Of a DNA stretch of 64,000 nt, positions 32,726 through 41,721 are shown in pieces. The translations under genes and the position numbers were made by a program. The stretch comes from Ilyomonas sp963790435 (GTDB lineage Bacteria > Bacteroidota > Bacteroidia > Chitinophagales > Chitinophagaceae): NCBI GenBank assembly GCA_963790435.1, contig CAWBOI010000001.1:744001-808000 (forward strand), read 5' to 3'. The notes under the pieces were generated by a model. The model did not search any database and was not told the origin of the DNA. It saw only the letters and a program-made list of their open reading frames with translations. Position 1 is the first letter of the stretch. Every line of letters begins with the position of its first letter.

Positions 32726-33583
32726 ATGTTTGGCACCACTACTGTTCATCTCCATAGTTACGGGCAACCCGTTACCGTTCATCTTCTCTCTACCGGGGCA
32801 GTAGCTGTTAAAAACAAATTCAGGGAAAACAAACATGCGGGTATCGCAGCCATCGCTTCCTTTGTGCTGGATACACAATTTACAGAATGGCTGCCCATTC
32901 ATGTGATGGTGATAGAACATCCCGAAGGCATTTTTATCATTGATACAGGCGAAGTAGCTGCTGTTACGAACAAACATTATTTCAGGTCATCAGGGCTTCT
33001 GGCAAACTGGTTCGACAGGTCGCAGTTCCGCTTCTCCGTCAACCGTGAGGATGAAATTGACAAGCAGTTGGAAGCGCTTCGATTGCACCGCAAAAACATT
33101 AAGGCGGTGGTGCTTACTCATCTTCATTTCGACCATACAGATGGCGTAACCCACTTTCCGGATGTGCCGATATTAGTGAGCAAGAAAGAATGGGAAAAGC
33201 CTTATGGCGATTTGCCAAAACTCTATCCCCCGTGGTTTGCGCCGCAACGGGTGGAACTGAAGGAACGCTACGATGTATTTCCTGCTGCTCATTTTCTTAC
33301 AGAAGCCAAAGACTTGGTATGGATAGAAACGCCCGGTCATACTTATTATCATACTTCTGTGCTGCTACAAACGGATGAATGTTTTCTTCTCTTTGCTGCC
33401 GATATCTGCTACTCGCAGCAGCAGTTGGTAAGAGGAACCTTCCCCGGCAACAATGCAAGCAACCGGCTGGCGAAGAGTACCTACGATATGATAACCACTT
33501 TCGCGAAACACCACCCGCTCCTGTTTATTCCCTCTCACGATGGAGAAGCGGCTAAGAGATTAAGCCGGTTGGAAACGCTGTAA
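32726..33583 (+). CDS. MBL-fold hydrolase, AHL-lactonase-like
   Basis: 285 residues. Metal motif HLHFDH with following Asp (LTHLHFDHTDGVTHF, about residues 130-144), further ligands in the HTYYHTSVLL segment and the DI of FAADICYS, and the C-terminal His in IPSHDGE. The N-terminal TVHLLSTGAVAVKNKF block is typical of the N-acyl-homoserine-lactonase/AiiA group. Whether it opens lactones cannot be read from sequence. ATG at 32726 chosen. Confidence 0.88.
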   Translation: MFGTTTVHLHSYGQPVTVHLLSTGAVAVKNKFRENKHAGIAAIASFVLDTQFTEWLPIHVMVIEHPEGIFIIDTGEVAAVTNKHYFRSSGLLANWFDRSQFRFSVNREDEIDKQLEALRLHRKNIKAVVLTHLHFDHTDGVTHFPDVPILVSKKEWEKPYGDLPKLYPPWFAPQRVELKERYDVFPAAHFLTEAKDLVWIETPGHTYYHTSVLLQTDECFLLFAADICYSQQQLVRGTFPGNNASNRLAKSTYDMITTFAKHHPLLFIPSHDGEAAKRLSRLETL

Positions 33584-33641
33584 GAAGTATAGGCAATGTG
33601 CATAAAGCGATTGAAGGTAACGTTGCAAAGAAGAGAAAGAC

Positions 33642-34301
33642 TTATTTCAGCTCGAGCAACACACAACTTGCATTTTCTGTTTGGTGATTGCTGATGTTAA
33701 GTGGCGTATTCGGATTAAAGAAAAGGTATTCTCCCACTTTTATAGTTTTACTTCCTGCATTCAATTCACCGGAAATACAAACAAGTAAGTGCGCACAATG
33801 GCTTGAGGAAATACGCAATGAAGAACTTTTGGAAACATCAAATTTATACACACGAACCAGTTTTTCATTAATCGCTGTTTCAACGCCACTTTGTTGCAAT
33901 GCGGCGCAGGAATCGGGTGAAGGTTCTTTCTTTACCAATTCAATATCCATAACATGATATACATTGGTATCAACATTAAACACTCTGTGTGTTACAGGGG
34001 CCGTTTCAAAATGCACGAAACCAACATTACCAGGCAATGCGGTTGATGGTGTTCCCGGCGCTTCACCCCACTTTTGAATGCCTGTCGTTGTTTTTGAAAT
34101 GGGTACTATAACCGATGCTGTTTGGTGTACATGATACAAGGTGGTATCACGAGGGTTAAGATGCACATCCAGCAACCGTACATACTCATTTACCAAAAGG
34201 GGTTTGTGATGGGGTTCTTTGATAACCGGAACTGCCTGTGCTTTTATTGTATGAAATGAAAGAATAGCGAATAGAAAAAGAAGATACTTTATGTACTTCA
34301 T
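33642..34301 (-). CDS. secreted double-cupin-like protein
   Basis: 219 residues with signal peptide (to about 22, TIKAQ). HLNPRDTTLYHVHQTASVIVP (about 50-70) resembles a cupin motif 1, and the second half, SSHCAHLLVCISGELNAGSKTIKVGEYLFF, is a second cupin-like unit. No homologue of known function recognised. Confidence 0.65.
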   Translation of the reverse strand: MKYIKYLLFLFAILSFHTIKAQAVPVIKEPHHKPLLVNEYVRLLDVHLNPRDTTLYHVHQTASVIVPISKTTTGIQKWGEAPGTPSTALPGNVGFVHFETAPVTHRVFNVDTNVYHVMDIELVKKEPSPDSCAALQQSGVETAINEKLVRVYKFDVSKSSSLRISSSHCAHLLVCISGELNAGSKTIKVGEYLFFNPNTPLNISNHQTENASCVLLELK

Positions 34302-34518
34302 AAAAAAGATTTGAGCAGTAAAGCTATCAATTAAAAAAGGATTGAATGGGTAAGTGCCGTTTGGCGCGTTGGCAGTTTCGCTTAGTAAGGAATGTGTGTA
34401 CAGATGAAATCTATTTCAGAAGTTGCCCGTACAAACATTCAACGGGCAGTGTTATAGCTTCAATATCTTTATAAACTACAGTGAGGCAAGGATATGCAGG
34501 TAAGAATCTTTGCTCACG

Positions 34519-35241
34519 TTACAAAAGTTCCTTCTCCAAGTTCTTCTTTCCAGTCGGGCACAAATCCAACAACACACATTGTTTGCAAGCCGGATGATAA
34601 TACAAACAAATTTTTTGTCCATGCTTCATCATCAATTGATGATTGTCGTACACGTCTTGTGCTGTAAAAACCCCTGGCAGCAAGGCTTCCAGCACGCGGT
34701 TGGCTTTGGCTTCACCTATTTTTTCTTCAATAATACCTAACCTGACTGCTACACGAAAATGATGCGAATCAACCGGCAAAGCTCTTCCGCGCAAAGTGCT
34801 AAACGAGAGTACCGCAGCGCTTGTTTTAGGACCTACGCCGGGCAATTGCTCCAGCCACTCCCTTGCAGCAGGAACATTCATCGTGCTTAGAGAATCCAAC
34901 GATAATTTTCCTTCTTTTTCAGTTATCATTCGCAATACCTGTTGTATGCGCGGCGCTTTTTGTTCGGGCCAGGTACAAGGTTGTATGGCAGCTTCTACTT
35001 CAGCGGTGGGCGCATCGCGCACGGCTTCCCAGGTGCCAAAGGTTTGCATCAGATTATCGTATGCCTTGCCTGAATCTTTATTTTTGGTTCGGTGAGATAA
35101 AAGTGAGGATACCAGTTCGCTTAACGGGTCTAAATCGTGAAAATACTTGATGCCGCTGCCGTAAATTTCCGACAACCGTTTGTGCACTTCCAATACCAGT
35201 TGCTGCTTGCTTCTCAGCTCTTCTTCTGTTACCATGCTCAT
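34519..35241 (-). CDS. endonuclease III-like DNA glycosylase
   Basis: 240 residues. Helix-hairpin-helix LPGVGPKTSAAVLSFS with catalytic Lys (about 144-159), catalytic Asp in LPVDSHHFRVAVRLG (about 166-180), and the [4Fe-4S] cluster as CLYYHPACKQCVLLDLC with the C-x6-C-x2-C-x5-C pattern (about 212-228). Removes oxidised pyrimidines. The N-terminal part, EIYGSGIKYFHDLDPLSELVSSLLSHRTKN, has SLLSHRT where Nth has LSAQTTD, so it belongs to a divergent subgroup. Preceded by a GCAAAAACAAA word at 35252. Confidence 0.92.
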   Translation of the reverse strand: MSMVTEEELRSKQQLVLEVHKRLSEIYGSGIKYFHDLDPLSELVSSLLSHRTKNKDSGKAYDNLMQTFGTWEAVRDAPTAEVEAAIQPCTWPEQKAPRIQQVLRMITEKEGKLSLDSLSTMNVPAAREWLEQLPGVGPKTSAAVLSFSTLRGRALPVDSHHFRVAVRLGIIEEKIGEAKANRVLEALLPGVFTAQDVYDNHQLMMKHGQKICLYYHPACKQCVLLDLCPTGKKNLEKELL

Positions 35242-35438
35242 TTAATTATTCGTGCAAAAACAAACGTTATTTGTACTGAAGGCCGAACCATTTTGTTTTT
35301 GATTGAATCAATACAAAAGCCAAATCTTATGCCGTATGATAACAAGCCGCCATCAATAAAGAAGTAAATAAAATTGCAATAAATACAGGGTTCTCTCAAA
35401 AATGGAAACACAAAAAACGGGCAAAACCAAACCCTTTT

Positions 35439-36032
35439 CTATATCAGTTCGATAAAATTTGTAAACATCCTCTCTCCTGCTTCCGCGCTTTTTTCGGGAT
35501 GAAACTGCACGCCGTAAAAATTATCTTTTTGCAATGCTGCACTATAAGGTTGAACATAATTTGCGGTTGCAATGGTATTGCTTCCCAACGATGCATAATA
35601 ACTATGCACAAAATAGCAATAGCTGTTTTCGGTTACATTTTGAAACAAATCTGACCTTAGATCGTAAATGTCGTTCCAGCCAATTTGAGGCACTTTAATA
35701 GCATCGGCTTGTGGTGCAAAGCGTTCTACTTTTTCTGTAAAAATGCCGATGCATTCCGTGTTGTTTTCTTCGCTGTAAGCGCATAGAAGCTGCATTCCCA
35801 AACACACGCCCAGCACGGGTTGTGTAAGGCTTTGGATCACTTTATCCAACTTTCTTTCACGCAAATAATTCATTGCCGTACTCGCCTCGCCAACGCCCGG
35901 AAAAATAATTTTGTCTGCGCTTTGTATTTGCTCAATATCATCGGTAACAATGGCGCTCGCTCCTATCCGTTCCAACGCATATAATACTGATTGTGTATTG
36001 CCGGCGTTATATTTTATAATTGCTATGTTCAT
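35439..36032 (-). CDS. hisH: imidazole glycerol phosphate synthase subunit HisH
   Basis: 197 residues, glutamine amidotransferase of histidine synthesis. MNIAIIKYNAGNTQSV start, FPGVGEASTAMNYL, nucleophile Cys in LGVCLGMQLLCAYSEEN, YFVHSYYA and the HPEKSAEAGERM block. Works with HisF. I start at 36032; the ORF extends to 36077 in spacer sequence. No other his gene is present nearby, unusual since hisH normally lies in a his operon. Confidence 0.95.
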   Translation of the reverse strand: MNIAIIKYNAGNTQSVLYALERIGASAIVTDDIEQIQSADKIIFPGVGEASTAMNYLRERKLDKVIQSLTQPVLGVCLGMQLLCAYSEENNTECIGIFTEKVERFAPQADAIKVPQIGWNDIYDLRSDLFQNVTENSYCYFVHSYYASLGSNTIATANYVQPYSAALQKDNFYGVQFHPEKSAEAGERMFTNFIELI

Positions 36033-36193
36033 AAAAATTGATAAAAACAAAAGTAACACGAAGAAGTAAAATTTCACGGCGTAAAACTCATAGCGCTAAA
36101 TTCTCATCTTCCTAAAATAATTAGAAAAAAAGGGATAGCTGTACATTTCACCAAAGCGAACCTTTACTTTGTACATTCACGAATTAACCATAC

Positions 36194-37192
36194 ATGCAAA
36201 CCGGAGAAGACATTCGCAGCCTGAATGAAGCCATTGCGGGGCAAGCCCAATTTATTGATGCGCTTCGCCAGGAAATGCACAAAGTAATTGTAGGTCAGCA
36301 ATACATGATTGACCGCTTGCTCATTGGCTTGTTAAGCAACGGCCACGTGCTGCTGGAAGGCGTGCCAGGACTGGCGAAAACGCTGACTATAAAATTGCTG
36401 GCACAGGCTGTTCACGCTCATTTCAGCCGCATACAGTTTACGCCCGATTTGTTGCCTGCCGATGTGATTGGTACGATGATTTACAACCAGCAACGCAACG
36501 AGTTTGTGGTGCGCAAAGGTCCCATCTTCGCCAATTTTATTTTAGCTGATGAAATTAACCGCGCGCCAGCCAAAGTGCAAAGTGCTTTGCTGGAAGCAAT
36601 GCAGGAAAAGCAGGTTACCATTGGCGAAAACACGTTCAAACTGGAAGAGCCTTTTTTGGTTTTGGCTACGCAAAATCCATTGGAGCAGGAAGGCACCTAT
36701 CCCTTGCCTGAAGCGCAGGTGGATAGGTTTATGCTTAAAGTAATTGTGGGTTATCCTGATCGTGCGCAAGAGCAGCAAATCATCCGTCAGCAAGTGCAGG
36801 GTGACGCCGCGCCAACCGTGAACGCTATCATTTCAACACAACAAATTATTGACGCTAGAAATTTGGTAAGGCAAGTGTACATGGATGAAAAAATTGAAAA
36901 GTACATCATTGATATTGTGTTTGCCACGCGCTATCCCGATGAGTTTGGCTTGGGCAAAATGAAGAACCTCATTTCTTATGGCGGCTCACCGCGTGCCAGC
37001 ATCAACCTGGCATTGGCAGCCAAGGCTCATGCGTACATGCAACGCAGAGGTTTTGTGATTCCCGACGATGTAAAAGCAATATGCAAAGATGTGCTGCGTC
37101 ATCGCATTGGCTTAACTTACGAAGCTGAAGCTGAGAATGTGAAGTCGGAACAAATCATAGACGATATTATGAGAGTGGTGAAAGTACCGTAG
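36194..37192 (+). CDS. moxR: MoxR-family AAA+ ATPase
   Basis: 332 residues. Walker A is degenerate to LEGVPGLAKT (about 55-64), Walker B in ANFILADEINRAPAK, sensor LATQNPLEQEGTYPLPEAQVDRFM, and sensor 2 in GSPRASINLALAAKAHA. MoxR ATPases act as chaperones for VWA proteins. It heads the aerotolerance cluster with DUF58, a BatD-like protein and BatA downstream. A four-helix-bundle gene is inserted between it and DUF58. Confidence 0.95.
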   Translation: MQTGEDIRSLNEAIAGQAQFIDALRQEMHKVIVGQQYMIDRLLIGLLSNGHVLLEGVPGLAKTLTIKLLAQAVHAHFSRIQFTPDLLPADVIGTMIYNQQRNEFVVRKGPIFANFILADEINRAPAKVQSALLEAMQEKQVTIGENTFKLEEPFLVLATQNPLEQEGTYPLPEAQVDRFMLKVIVGYPDRAQEQQIIRQQVQGDAAPTVNAIISTQQIIDARNLVRQVYMDEKIEKYIIDIVFATRYPDEFGLGKMKNLISYGGSPRASINLALAAKAHAYMQRRGFVIPDDVKAICKDVLRHRIGLTYEAEAENVKSEQIIDDIMRVVKVP

Positions 37193-37197
37193 GAAAA

Positions 37198-37222
37198 GAG
37201 ATGATGGATGACAGAGCAAAGA
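37198..37222. repeat. heptamer array, left of the four-helix-bundle gene
   Basis: Units of the form ATGnnnG (ATGATGG, ATGACAG, then degenerate AGCAAAG and a partial ATG) begin directly after the moxR stop. Inverted relative to the array at 37639-37694, whose complement also contains ATGACAG. Confidence 0.6.
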
Positions 37223-37259
37223 TGTACACTTAAATTACAAATAGCAATACCTGACATTT

Positions 37260-37628
37260 ATGATATCGTATCAAAAATTGGAAGTGTGGAAACAATCCAT
37301 GCAGTTGGTAAAAGAAGTTTGTGTTGTGACAAAGAAATACCCAAAGGAGGAACTGTTTGCTTTAACATCTCAAACTAAACGGGCTGCGGTTTCTATTCCA
37401 TCAAACATAACAGAAGGAATAGGAAGAAACTATAAGAAAGATACGATTCGTTTTTTACACATTGCCAGAGGTTCTTTGTATGAATTGGAGACATTGTTGA
37501 ACATCGCTGTAATGGTTGAAATCATCTCAGAGCAAGACTTCCACATCTTTCCAAATAAAATTGATAAAGTCATAAGAATGTTGAATGGCTTAATCAGGAA
37601 ATACGAACAAAGAACCGATCTAAAATAA
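37260..37628 (+). CDS. four-helix-bundle protein (23S rRNA intervening-sequence family)
   Basis: 122 residues. YQKLEVWKQSMQLVKEVCVVTKKYPKEELFALTSQTKRAAVSIPSNITEGIGR (helices 1-2, about 4-56) and FLHIARGSLYELETLLNIA (helix 3, about 66-84) are the family signature; relatives include proteins encoded in 23S rRNA intervening sequences, and the fold is shared with Avd of diversity-generating retroelements. No retroelement is nearby. It interrupts moxR-DUF58 and is bounded by 7-bp repeat arrays on both sides (37198-37222 and 37639-37694), which suggests it arrived as a unit. Function unknown. Confidence 0.92.
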   Translation: MISYQKLEVWKQSMQLVKEVCVVTKKYPKEELFALTSQTKRAAVSIPSNITEGIGRNYKKDTIRFLHIARGSLYELETLLNIAVMVEIISEQDFHIFPNKIDKVIRMLNGLIRKYEQRTDLK

Positions 37629-37638
37629 TTTGTCTTAT

Positions 37639-37694
37639 CTGTCAACTGTCACCTAACATCTCTCATCTGTCATCTAACATCTCTCATCTCCAAT
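37639..37694. repeat. heptamer array right of the four-helix-bundle gene
   Basis: Eight consecutive 7-bp units with consensus CTnnCAT; seven are close matches and the last is CTCCAAT. The array includes a perfect-looking 21-bp tandem duplication (37646-37666 and 37667-37687, one mismatch). The ATG of the DUF58 gene begins at the array's end (37693). Confidence 0.85.
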
Positions 37695-38559
37695 GAATTC
37701 ATCCGATCTCATCAAAAAAGTCCGCGAACTGGAAATCAAAAGCAAGCGATTGACCAATCATTTGTTTACGGGCGAATATCACACGGCTTTTAAAGGCAGA
37801 GGTATGGCGTTTAAAGAAGTGCGCGATTACCAGGCGGGTGATGACATTCGTTTTATTGACTGGAATGTATCGGCACGCATGGGACATACTTACAGCAAAG
37901 TGTTTGAAGAAGAACGCGAGCTAAGCGTGTATTTGCTGGTAGATGTGAGTGCCAGCAGTTTGTTTGGAACCTATAAGCAAACCAAAAAAGATTTAATCAC
38001 TGAAATCTGCGCTGTGCTCTCGTTTTCGGCTATTAACAACAAGGATAAAGCGGGCTTGATTTTCTTTAGCGATAAAGTGGAAAAGTTCATTCCCGCAAAA
38101 GGCGGTCGCGACCATGTGTTGTACATGGTTCGTGAGTTGTTACAATACCATTCCTATTCCTGCACCACCGATATTGTAAAAGCTTTACAGTTTGTGAACA
38201 GTATTTCCCGGCGCAAAAGCATTGTTTTTATTTTAAGCGATTTTGCCGATGCAGGTTATAAAGATGCGTTGCGCGTTGCGGCTAAAAAGCACGATGTGAT
38301 TGGCATTCAGGCTTACGACCGGCGCGATGAGCAGTTACCCAAAGTGGGCTTGCTCCAGGTGCGCGATGCAGAAACCGGCAATATGCTTTGGTTGGATACA
38401 AACGATGCCTACGTGAGGCTGCAATACAACAAACAGTTTCATAAAATAATTGATGATGCAAAAACAACGTTTCGCAATGCCGGTGCGGATTTGCTTCAGT
38501 TGGCTACCGGCGAAGACTATGTAAAAGTATTGCAGCAATTTTTTATCCGCAGAGCATAA
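37693..38559 (+). CDS. DUF58 domain protein
   Basis: 288 residues. N-terminal segment RVKxxxIKSKRLTNHLFTGEYHTAFKGRGMAFKEVRDYQAGDDIRFIDW is the DUF58 hallmark (about 10-57), followed by a vWA-like domain LLVDVSASSLFG (MIDAS DxSxS) and IVFILSDFADAGY. Partner of MoxR in the aerotolerance cluster. Its start is within the heptamer array. The stop overlaps the next start (TAATG). Confidence 0.93.
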   Translation: MNSSDLIKKVRELEIKSKRLTNHLFTGEYHTAFKGRGMAFKEVRDYQAGDDIRFIDWNVSARMGHTYSKVFEEERELSVYLLVDVSASSLFGTYKQTKKDLITEICAVLSFSAINNKDKAGLIFFSDKVEKFIPAKGGRDHVLYMVRELLQYHSYSCTTDIVKALQFVNSISRRKSIVFILSDFADAGYKDALRVAAKKHDVIGIQAYDRRDEQLPKVGLLQVRDAETGNMLWLDTNDAYVRLQYNKQFHKIIDDAKTTFRNAGADLLQLATGEDYVKVLQQFFIRRA

Positions 38560-39557
38560 TGAAGATTCAAGTTTCAAGATTCAAAATTCAGGGAACAAGT
38601 TTCAAGGTTCAAGGTTCAAGGTTCAGGCAAACCGTGTGTCTTGTTCGCTTGTATCTTGTATCTTGCTTCTTGCTTCTTGGTTCTTCTTGCTTTTCCCAAT
38701 CTGTTTCTGCAACTATTGACAGGGATAAAATTGTATTGGGTGAACAAGTAACGCTCGAATTAAAAGCGGAAGGTATCAACCCGCAAACCGCATCGCTCAG
38801 CAAATGGTTTGCTGTGCCTGATACAGCGAATCATATTGAAGTAATAAAGCGTTCACCCATTGATACGCTTACCGTGAACGGAACGGTGTCGTACATGCAA
38901 ACAGTAACCATTACTTCGTTTGATTCGGGTAGCTGGCAACTGCCGCCGCTTTTTGTTTTGATGCAGAAAGGGGGAAAGGAAGACAGTTTGTTTGCTAACA
39001 AATTAACCTTACAAGTATTGCCGGTTGACATTAGCAATCTGAAAGATTATCACCCGATGAAAGACATCATTGAGGTGGAAGTAAAGCCCGACTATTTACT
39101 AATTGCATTGATCGTAGCGCTGGTGATTTTTTCAGGTATCGCTTTATATTTTATCTTCTTTAAAAAGAAGCAAAAACAAACGCCTGTAGTACAGCCAATA
39201 GCATCGCGTTCGTTGCTGGATAAGGCTTTGGAAGAATTAAATTTGTTGCAAAAACAAAACCCTCCTTCCATAGTATTTTATACGAAGATGGATGAAATTT
39301 GCCGCACGTTTTTGCAACAGCAATTGAACATCCGTGCGTTGCAATCAACCAGCGATGAACTGATGTTGCAACTGAACCATTATATGCAGGGCGATGAACG
39401 TACGCCGTTTTATCAATTGTTGAGATTAATGAATGCTGTAAAGTTTGCAAAATACAATCCTGATGGATCACAAAAAATAACGGACATCCATACGGCTAAA
39501 CAAGGCATACAAAACATTTATCATCGTTTGCAAAGCCACACACCGCAACATGCTTAA
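38559..39557 (+). CDS. BatD-like membrane protein of the aerotolerance cluster
   Basis: 332 residues. About residues 1-45: N-terminal stretch encoded by two heptamer arrays, ending in a signal-like GSSCFSQ. About 48-160: a BatD/oxygen-tolerance-like Ig domain (ATIDRDKIVLGEQVTLELKAEG). About 175-200: membrane segment (YLLIALIVALVIFSGIALYFIFF). C-terminal 130 residues: a charged helical domain of the kind found after BatD-like membrane anchors (LDKALEELNLL ... YQLLRLMNAVKFAKY). The start at 38559 overlaps the DUF58 stop. Because the first 30 residues are repeat-derived, the native start may differ. Confidence 0.75.
   Translation: MKIQVSRFKIQGTSFKVQGSRFRQTVCLVRLYLVSCFLLLGSSCFSQSVSATIDRDKIVLGEQVTLELKAEGINPQTASLSKWFAVPDTANHIEVIKRSPIDTLTVNGTVSYMQTVTITSFDSGSWQLPPLFVLMQKGGKEDSLFANKLTLQVLPVDISNLKDYHPMKDIIEVEVKPDYLLIALIVALVIFSGIALYFIFFKKKQKQTPVVQPIASRSLLDKALEELNLLQKQNPPSIVFYTKMDEICRTFLQQQLNIRALQSTSDELMLQLNHYMQGDERTPFYQLLRLMNAVKFAKYNPDGSQKITDIHTAKQGIQNIYHRLQSHTPQHA
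38566..38628. repeat. heptamer array TTCAAGG, nine units
   Basis: Nine consecutive 7-bp units with consensus TTCAAGG (three perfect copies in a row at 38601-38621). They begin 7 bp into the BatD-like gene and encode its first 23 residues. Confidence 0.85.
38639..38688. repeat. heptamer array TCTTGnT, opposite-sense partner
   Basis: Units TCTTGnn at 38639-38645 and, after one 8-base step, five consecutive at 38654-38688. On the other strand they read nnCAAGA, so this array is the inverse of the TTCAAGn array 10 bp upstream. It encodes the hydrophobic core of the signal-like segment. Confidence 0.8.
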
Positions 39558-40557
39558 CAACTGGTTTCAACATATCGAGTTTGCGTATCCTTGGGTGTTC
39601 ACGTTGCTTTTTGTTTTGCCCATTTTTATTTACGAATACATCCGCCGCAACCGCAGCAACAGTGCGGCTCTGCTCATTACTACTACGCATTTTATCAAAC
39701 AACCACGCACGTTTAAAAATGTTTTTTTTCATTTTCCTTTTGTGTTGCGTTGTCTTGCTATCCTGTGCTTGATTGTTGCGCTGGCACGACCGAGAACAAA
39801 GTTTACTGAAGAACAAAATGAAGGCGAAGGAATTGATATTGTATTGTGCTTTGATATAAGTGGCAGCATGACCGAAAAAGATTTTTTGCCTAACCGTTTA
39901 GAAGCCTCAAAAGCAGTAGCAACGCAGTTTGTAGAAGGGCGGCCGGGCGATAGAATTGGCATTGTTATCTTCAGCAATTTATCATTTACGCTATGTCCGA
40001 TTACAGTTGATCACAATGCTGTTTTAAGTCAAATCAACAACATTCAAAGCGGTTATTTGCAGGATGAAGGCACAGCAATTGGCAGCGGTTTGGCAACAAG
40101 CGTTGACAGGCTTCGTAACGATAAAACCAAAACGAAGATAATTATTTTGCTAACCGATGGCGTTGATTTTGGAGGCACCATTTCGCCCGATATTGCTGCA
40201 AACATGGCGAAAACATACGGCATTAAAATTTACACGATTGGGGTTGGCAGCGAACAGGAAATTGAAGAAACAGTTGATTCGCCGTTTGGTCCCGTTACAC
40301 AAAAAAAGAAGCTTGAATTTAATGAAGATTTGTTGAAGCAGCTGGCGCAAACTACCGGGGGGCAATACTTTCATGCAACGGATGAAAACGCATTGAAAAA
40401 AATTTATGCAAGCATCAACACACTTGAAAAATCCAAAGTACAAGTAACCACTTACAACCGCTATACCGATGAATACATGCCCTGGTTGCTGGCGGCTTTA
40501 TCATTGCTCATTGTTGAGATGCTGTTGCGTTATACGGTGTTTAAGAAGTTCCCATGA
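39550..40557 (+). CDS. batA: VWA-domain protein BatA
   Basis: 335 residues. Two N-terminal membrane segments (FAYPWVFTLLFVLPIFIYEYI and VFFHFPFVLRCLAILCLIVALARP), a von Willebrand A domain with MIDAS LCFDISGSMTEKDF and TDGV..FGGTISP, and a final membrane segment MPWLLAALSLLIVEMLLRY. The classical BatA topology. Overlaps the BatD-like stop by 8 bases. BatB, BatC and a full BatD, which often follow, are absent; the next genes are T9SS cargo proteins. Confidence 0.95.
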   Translation: MLNNWFQHIEFAYPWVFTLLFVLPIFIYEYIRRNRSNSAALLITTTHFIKQPRTFKNVFFHFPFVLRCLAILCLIVALARPRTKFTEEQNEGEGIDIVLCFDISGSMTEKDFLPNRLEASKAVATQFVEGRPGDRIGIVIFSNLSFTLCPITVDHNAVLSQINNIQSGYLQDEGTAIGSGLATSVDRLRNDKTKTKIIILLTDGVDFGGTISPDIAANMAKTYGIKIYTIGVGSEQEIEETVDSPFGPVTQKKKLEFNEDLLKQLAQTTGGQYFHATDENALKKIYASINTLEKSKVQVTTYNRYTDEYMPWLLAALSLLIVEMLLRYTVFKKFP

Positions 40558-40670
40558 AATCACATAATTGATATTTTCTTATACTCTTTGACGCTAAATT
40601 AGCTGCTTGCTATACCATAACTAATAAGTTCAATCAACCAAACATTCTTCACTTTTAAAATCAATTCTGA

Positions 40671-41672
40671 ATGAAAACATTATTTACACTTACCTGTTGT
40701 TTTATTGCTTTAATTGCTTCTGCACAAAGCACTTTTGAATCTGCCATTTCCAACCCAAATCACACGGAACATGTGCAAAAAATAATACAGTTAAAAGGAG
40801 GCAGTTATGTGCTATTAGGTTACAATGGTTCTTTTGATATAGGTTATTATATAATAAAGTTGGATTCCAAGGGTACTATTGTAGCTCAAAAGCAAATTGA
40901 ATCGGGAATAAATGCATTTAATACAGGAATAACTTCAATCACGGCTACATCCGATGGTGGTTTTGCCATAACGGGTGGAATCGGTAATGTTAGTTTCCCT
41001 TCTCCGCCATTTTTTGCAAAATATGATTCTTCTCTGAATCAAACGGTTGCATTATCCTATTACCCTCCTTCAGTTGCAAATGGTATTTCACTTCAAGCAC
41101 CTAACAAAATATTGCAAACACAGGATAGTGGCTTTTTAATAGCTGGTGGAACAAATGCAGTCATCGGAAATGGTTATTTTTTTAAAATAAGGAATGACGG
41201 TCGTTATGTGGCAAATTCACTTCAGATCTTGAAACCTACACCTCAGGAGATTCAAGACTATGGAGGATACGTATTTACTACTGCAGTTCTAGATATGGTT
41301 ATGACAAAGGATGGTAGTCTTTTATTGTTATGCATTACTTCCTACACTAATCCTGCTGGGGGAAATCAAAATGTTCGCTACTACATCGTAAAAACAACAT
41401 CTCCTACGAATGGTAGCTCTACTCCTATATGGCAAGAAGGATTCGCTCCTGTATTAGGTGGTGACCTGCCTTTACAGGCTCTTTACCCAACTTCAGATTC
41501 GGGTTTTATTTTTACAGCTTCAGGTAACTATCCTCAATCGGTTATATGTAAAGTAAATGTTTTGGGGAATCTTGTTTGGAGTAAGAGTGTTAACCTCCCT
41601 TATACAAATTCCCCGTTGGAAGGTGGTTGGAATCAAAAGATGAAGCGCTTATGTATTTGCAGGCAGTTATAG
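40671..41672 (+). CDS. T9SS cargo protein, N-terminal part (frameshifted)
   Basis: Signal peptide (to about 20, IASAQS) then repeats of the DGGFAITGGIGN / DSGFLIAGGTNA / SDSGFIFTASGNY type (about every 55-75 residues), a beta-propeller-like surface protein. The frame leaves the family sequence after residue 325. Removing one base (C at 41646) gives KAYVFAGSYRNSLSNGN and joins it to 41722-42621. The visible ORF is thus about two thirds of one protein. Confidence 0.75.
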   Translation: MKTLFTLTCCFIALIASAQSTFESAISNPNHTEHVQKIIQLKGGSYVLLGYNGSFDIGYYIIKLDSKGTIVAQKQIESGINAFNTGITSITATSDGGFAITGGIGNVSFPSPPFFAKYDSSLNQTVALSYYPPSVANGISLQAPNKILQTQDSGFLIAGGTNAVIGNGYFFKIRNDGRYVANSLQILKPTPQEIQDYGGYVFTTAVLDMVMTKDGSLLLLCITSYTNPAGGNQNVRYYIVKTTSPTNGSSTPIWQEGFAPVLGGDLPLQALYPTSDSGFIFTASGNYPQSVICKVNVLGNLVWSKSVNLPYTNSPLEGGWNQKMKRLCICRQL

Positions 41673-41721
41673 AAACTCATTATCAAATGGGAACGACACA
41701 ACAATAAGTTATCTGTTTAAA

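Noticed and set aside
37639..37694. CRISPR array
   Set aside because: Units are 7 bp without spacers, and no cas genes are in the window.
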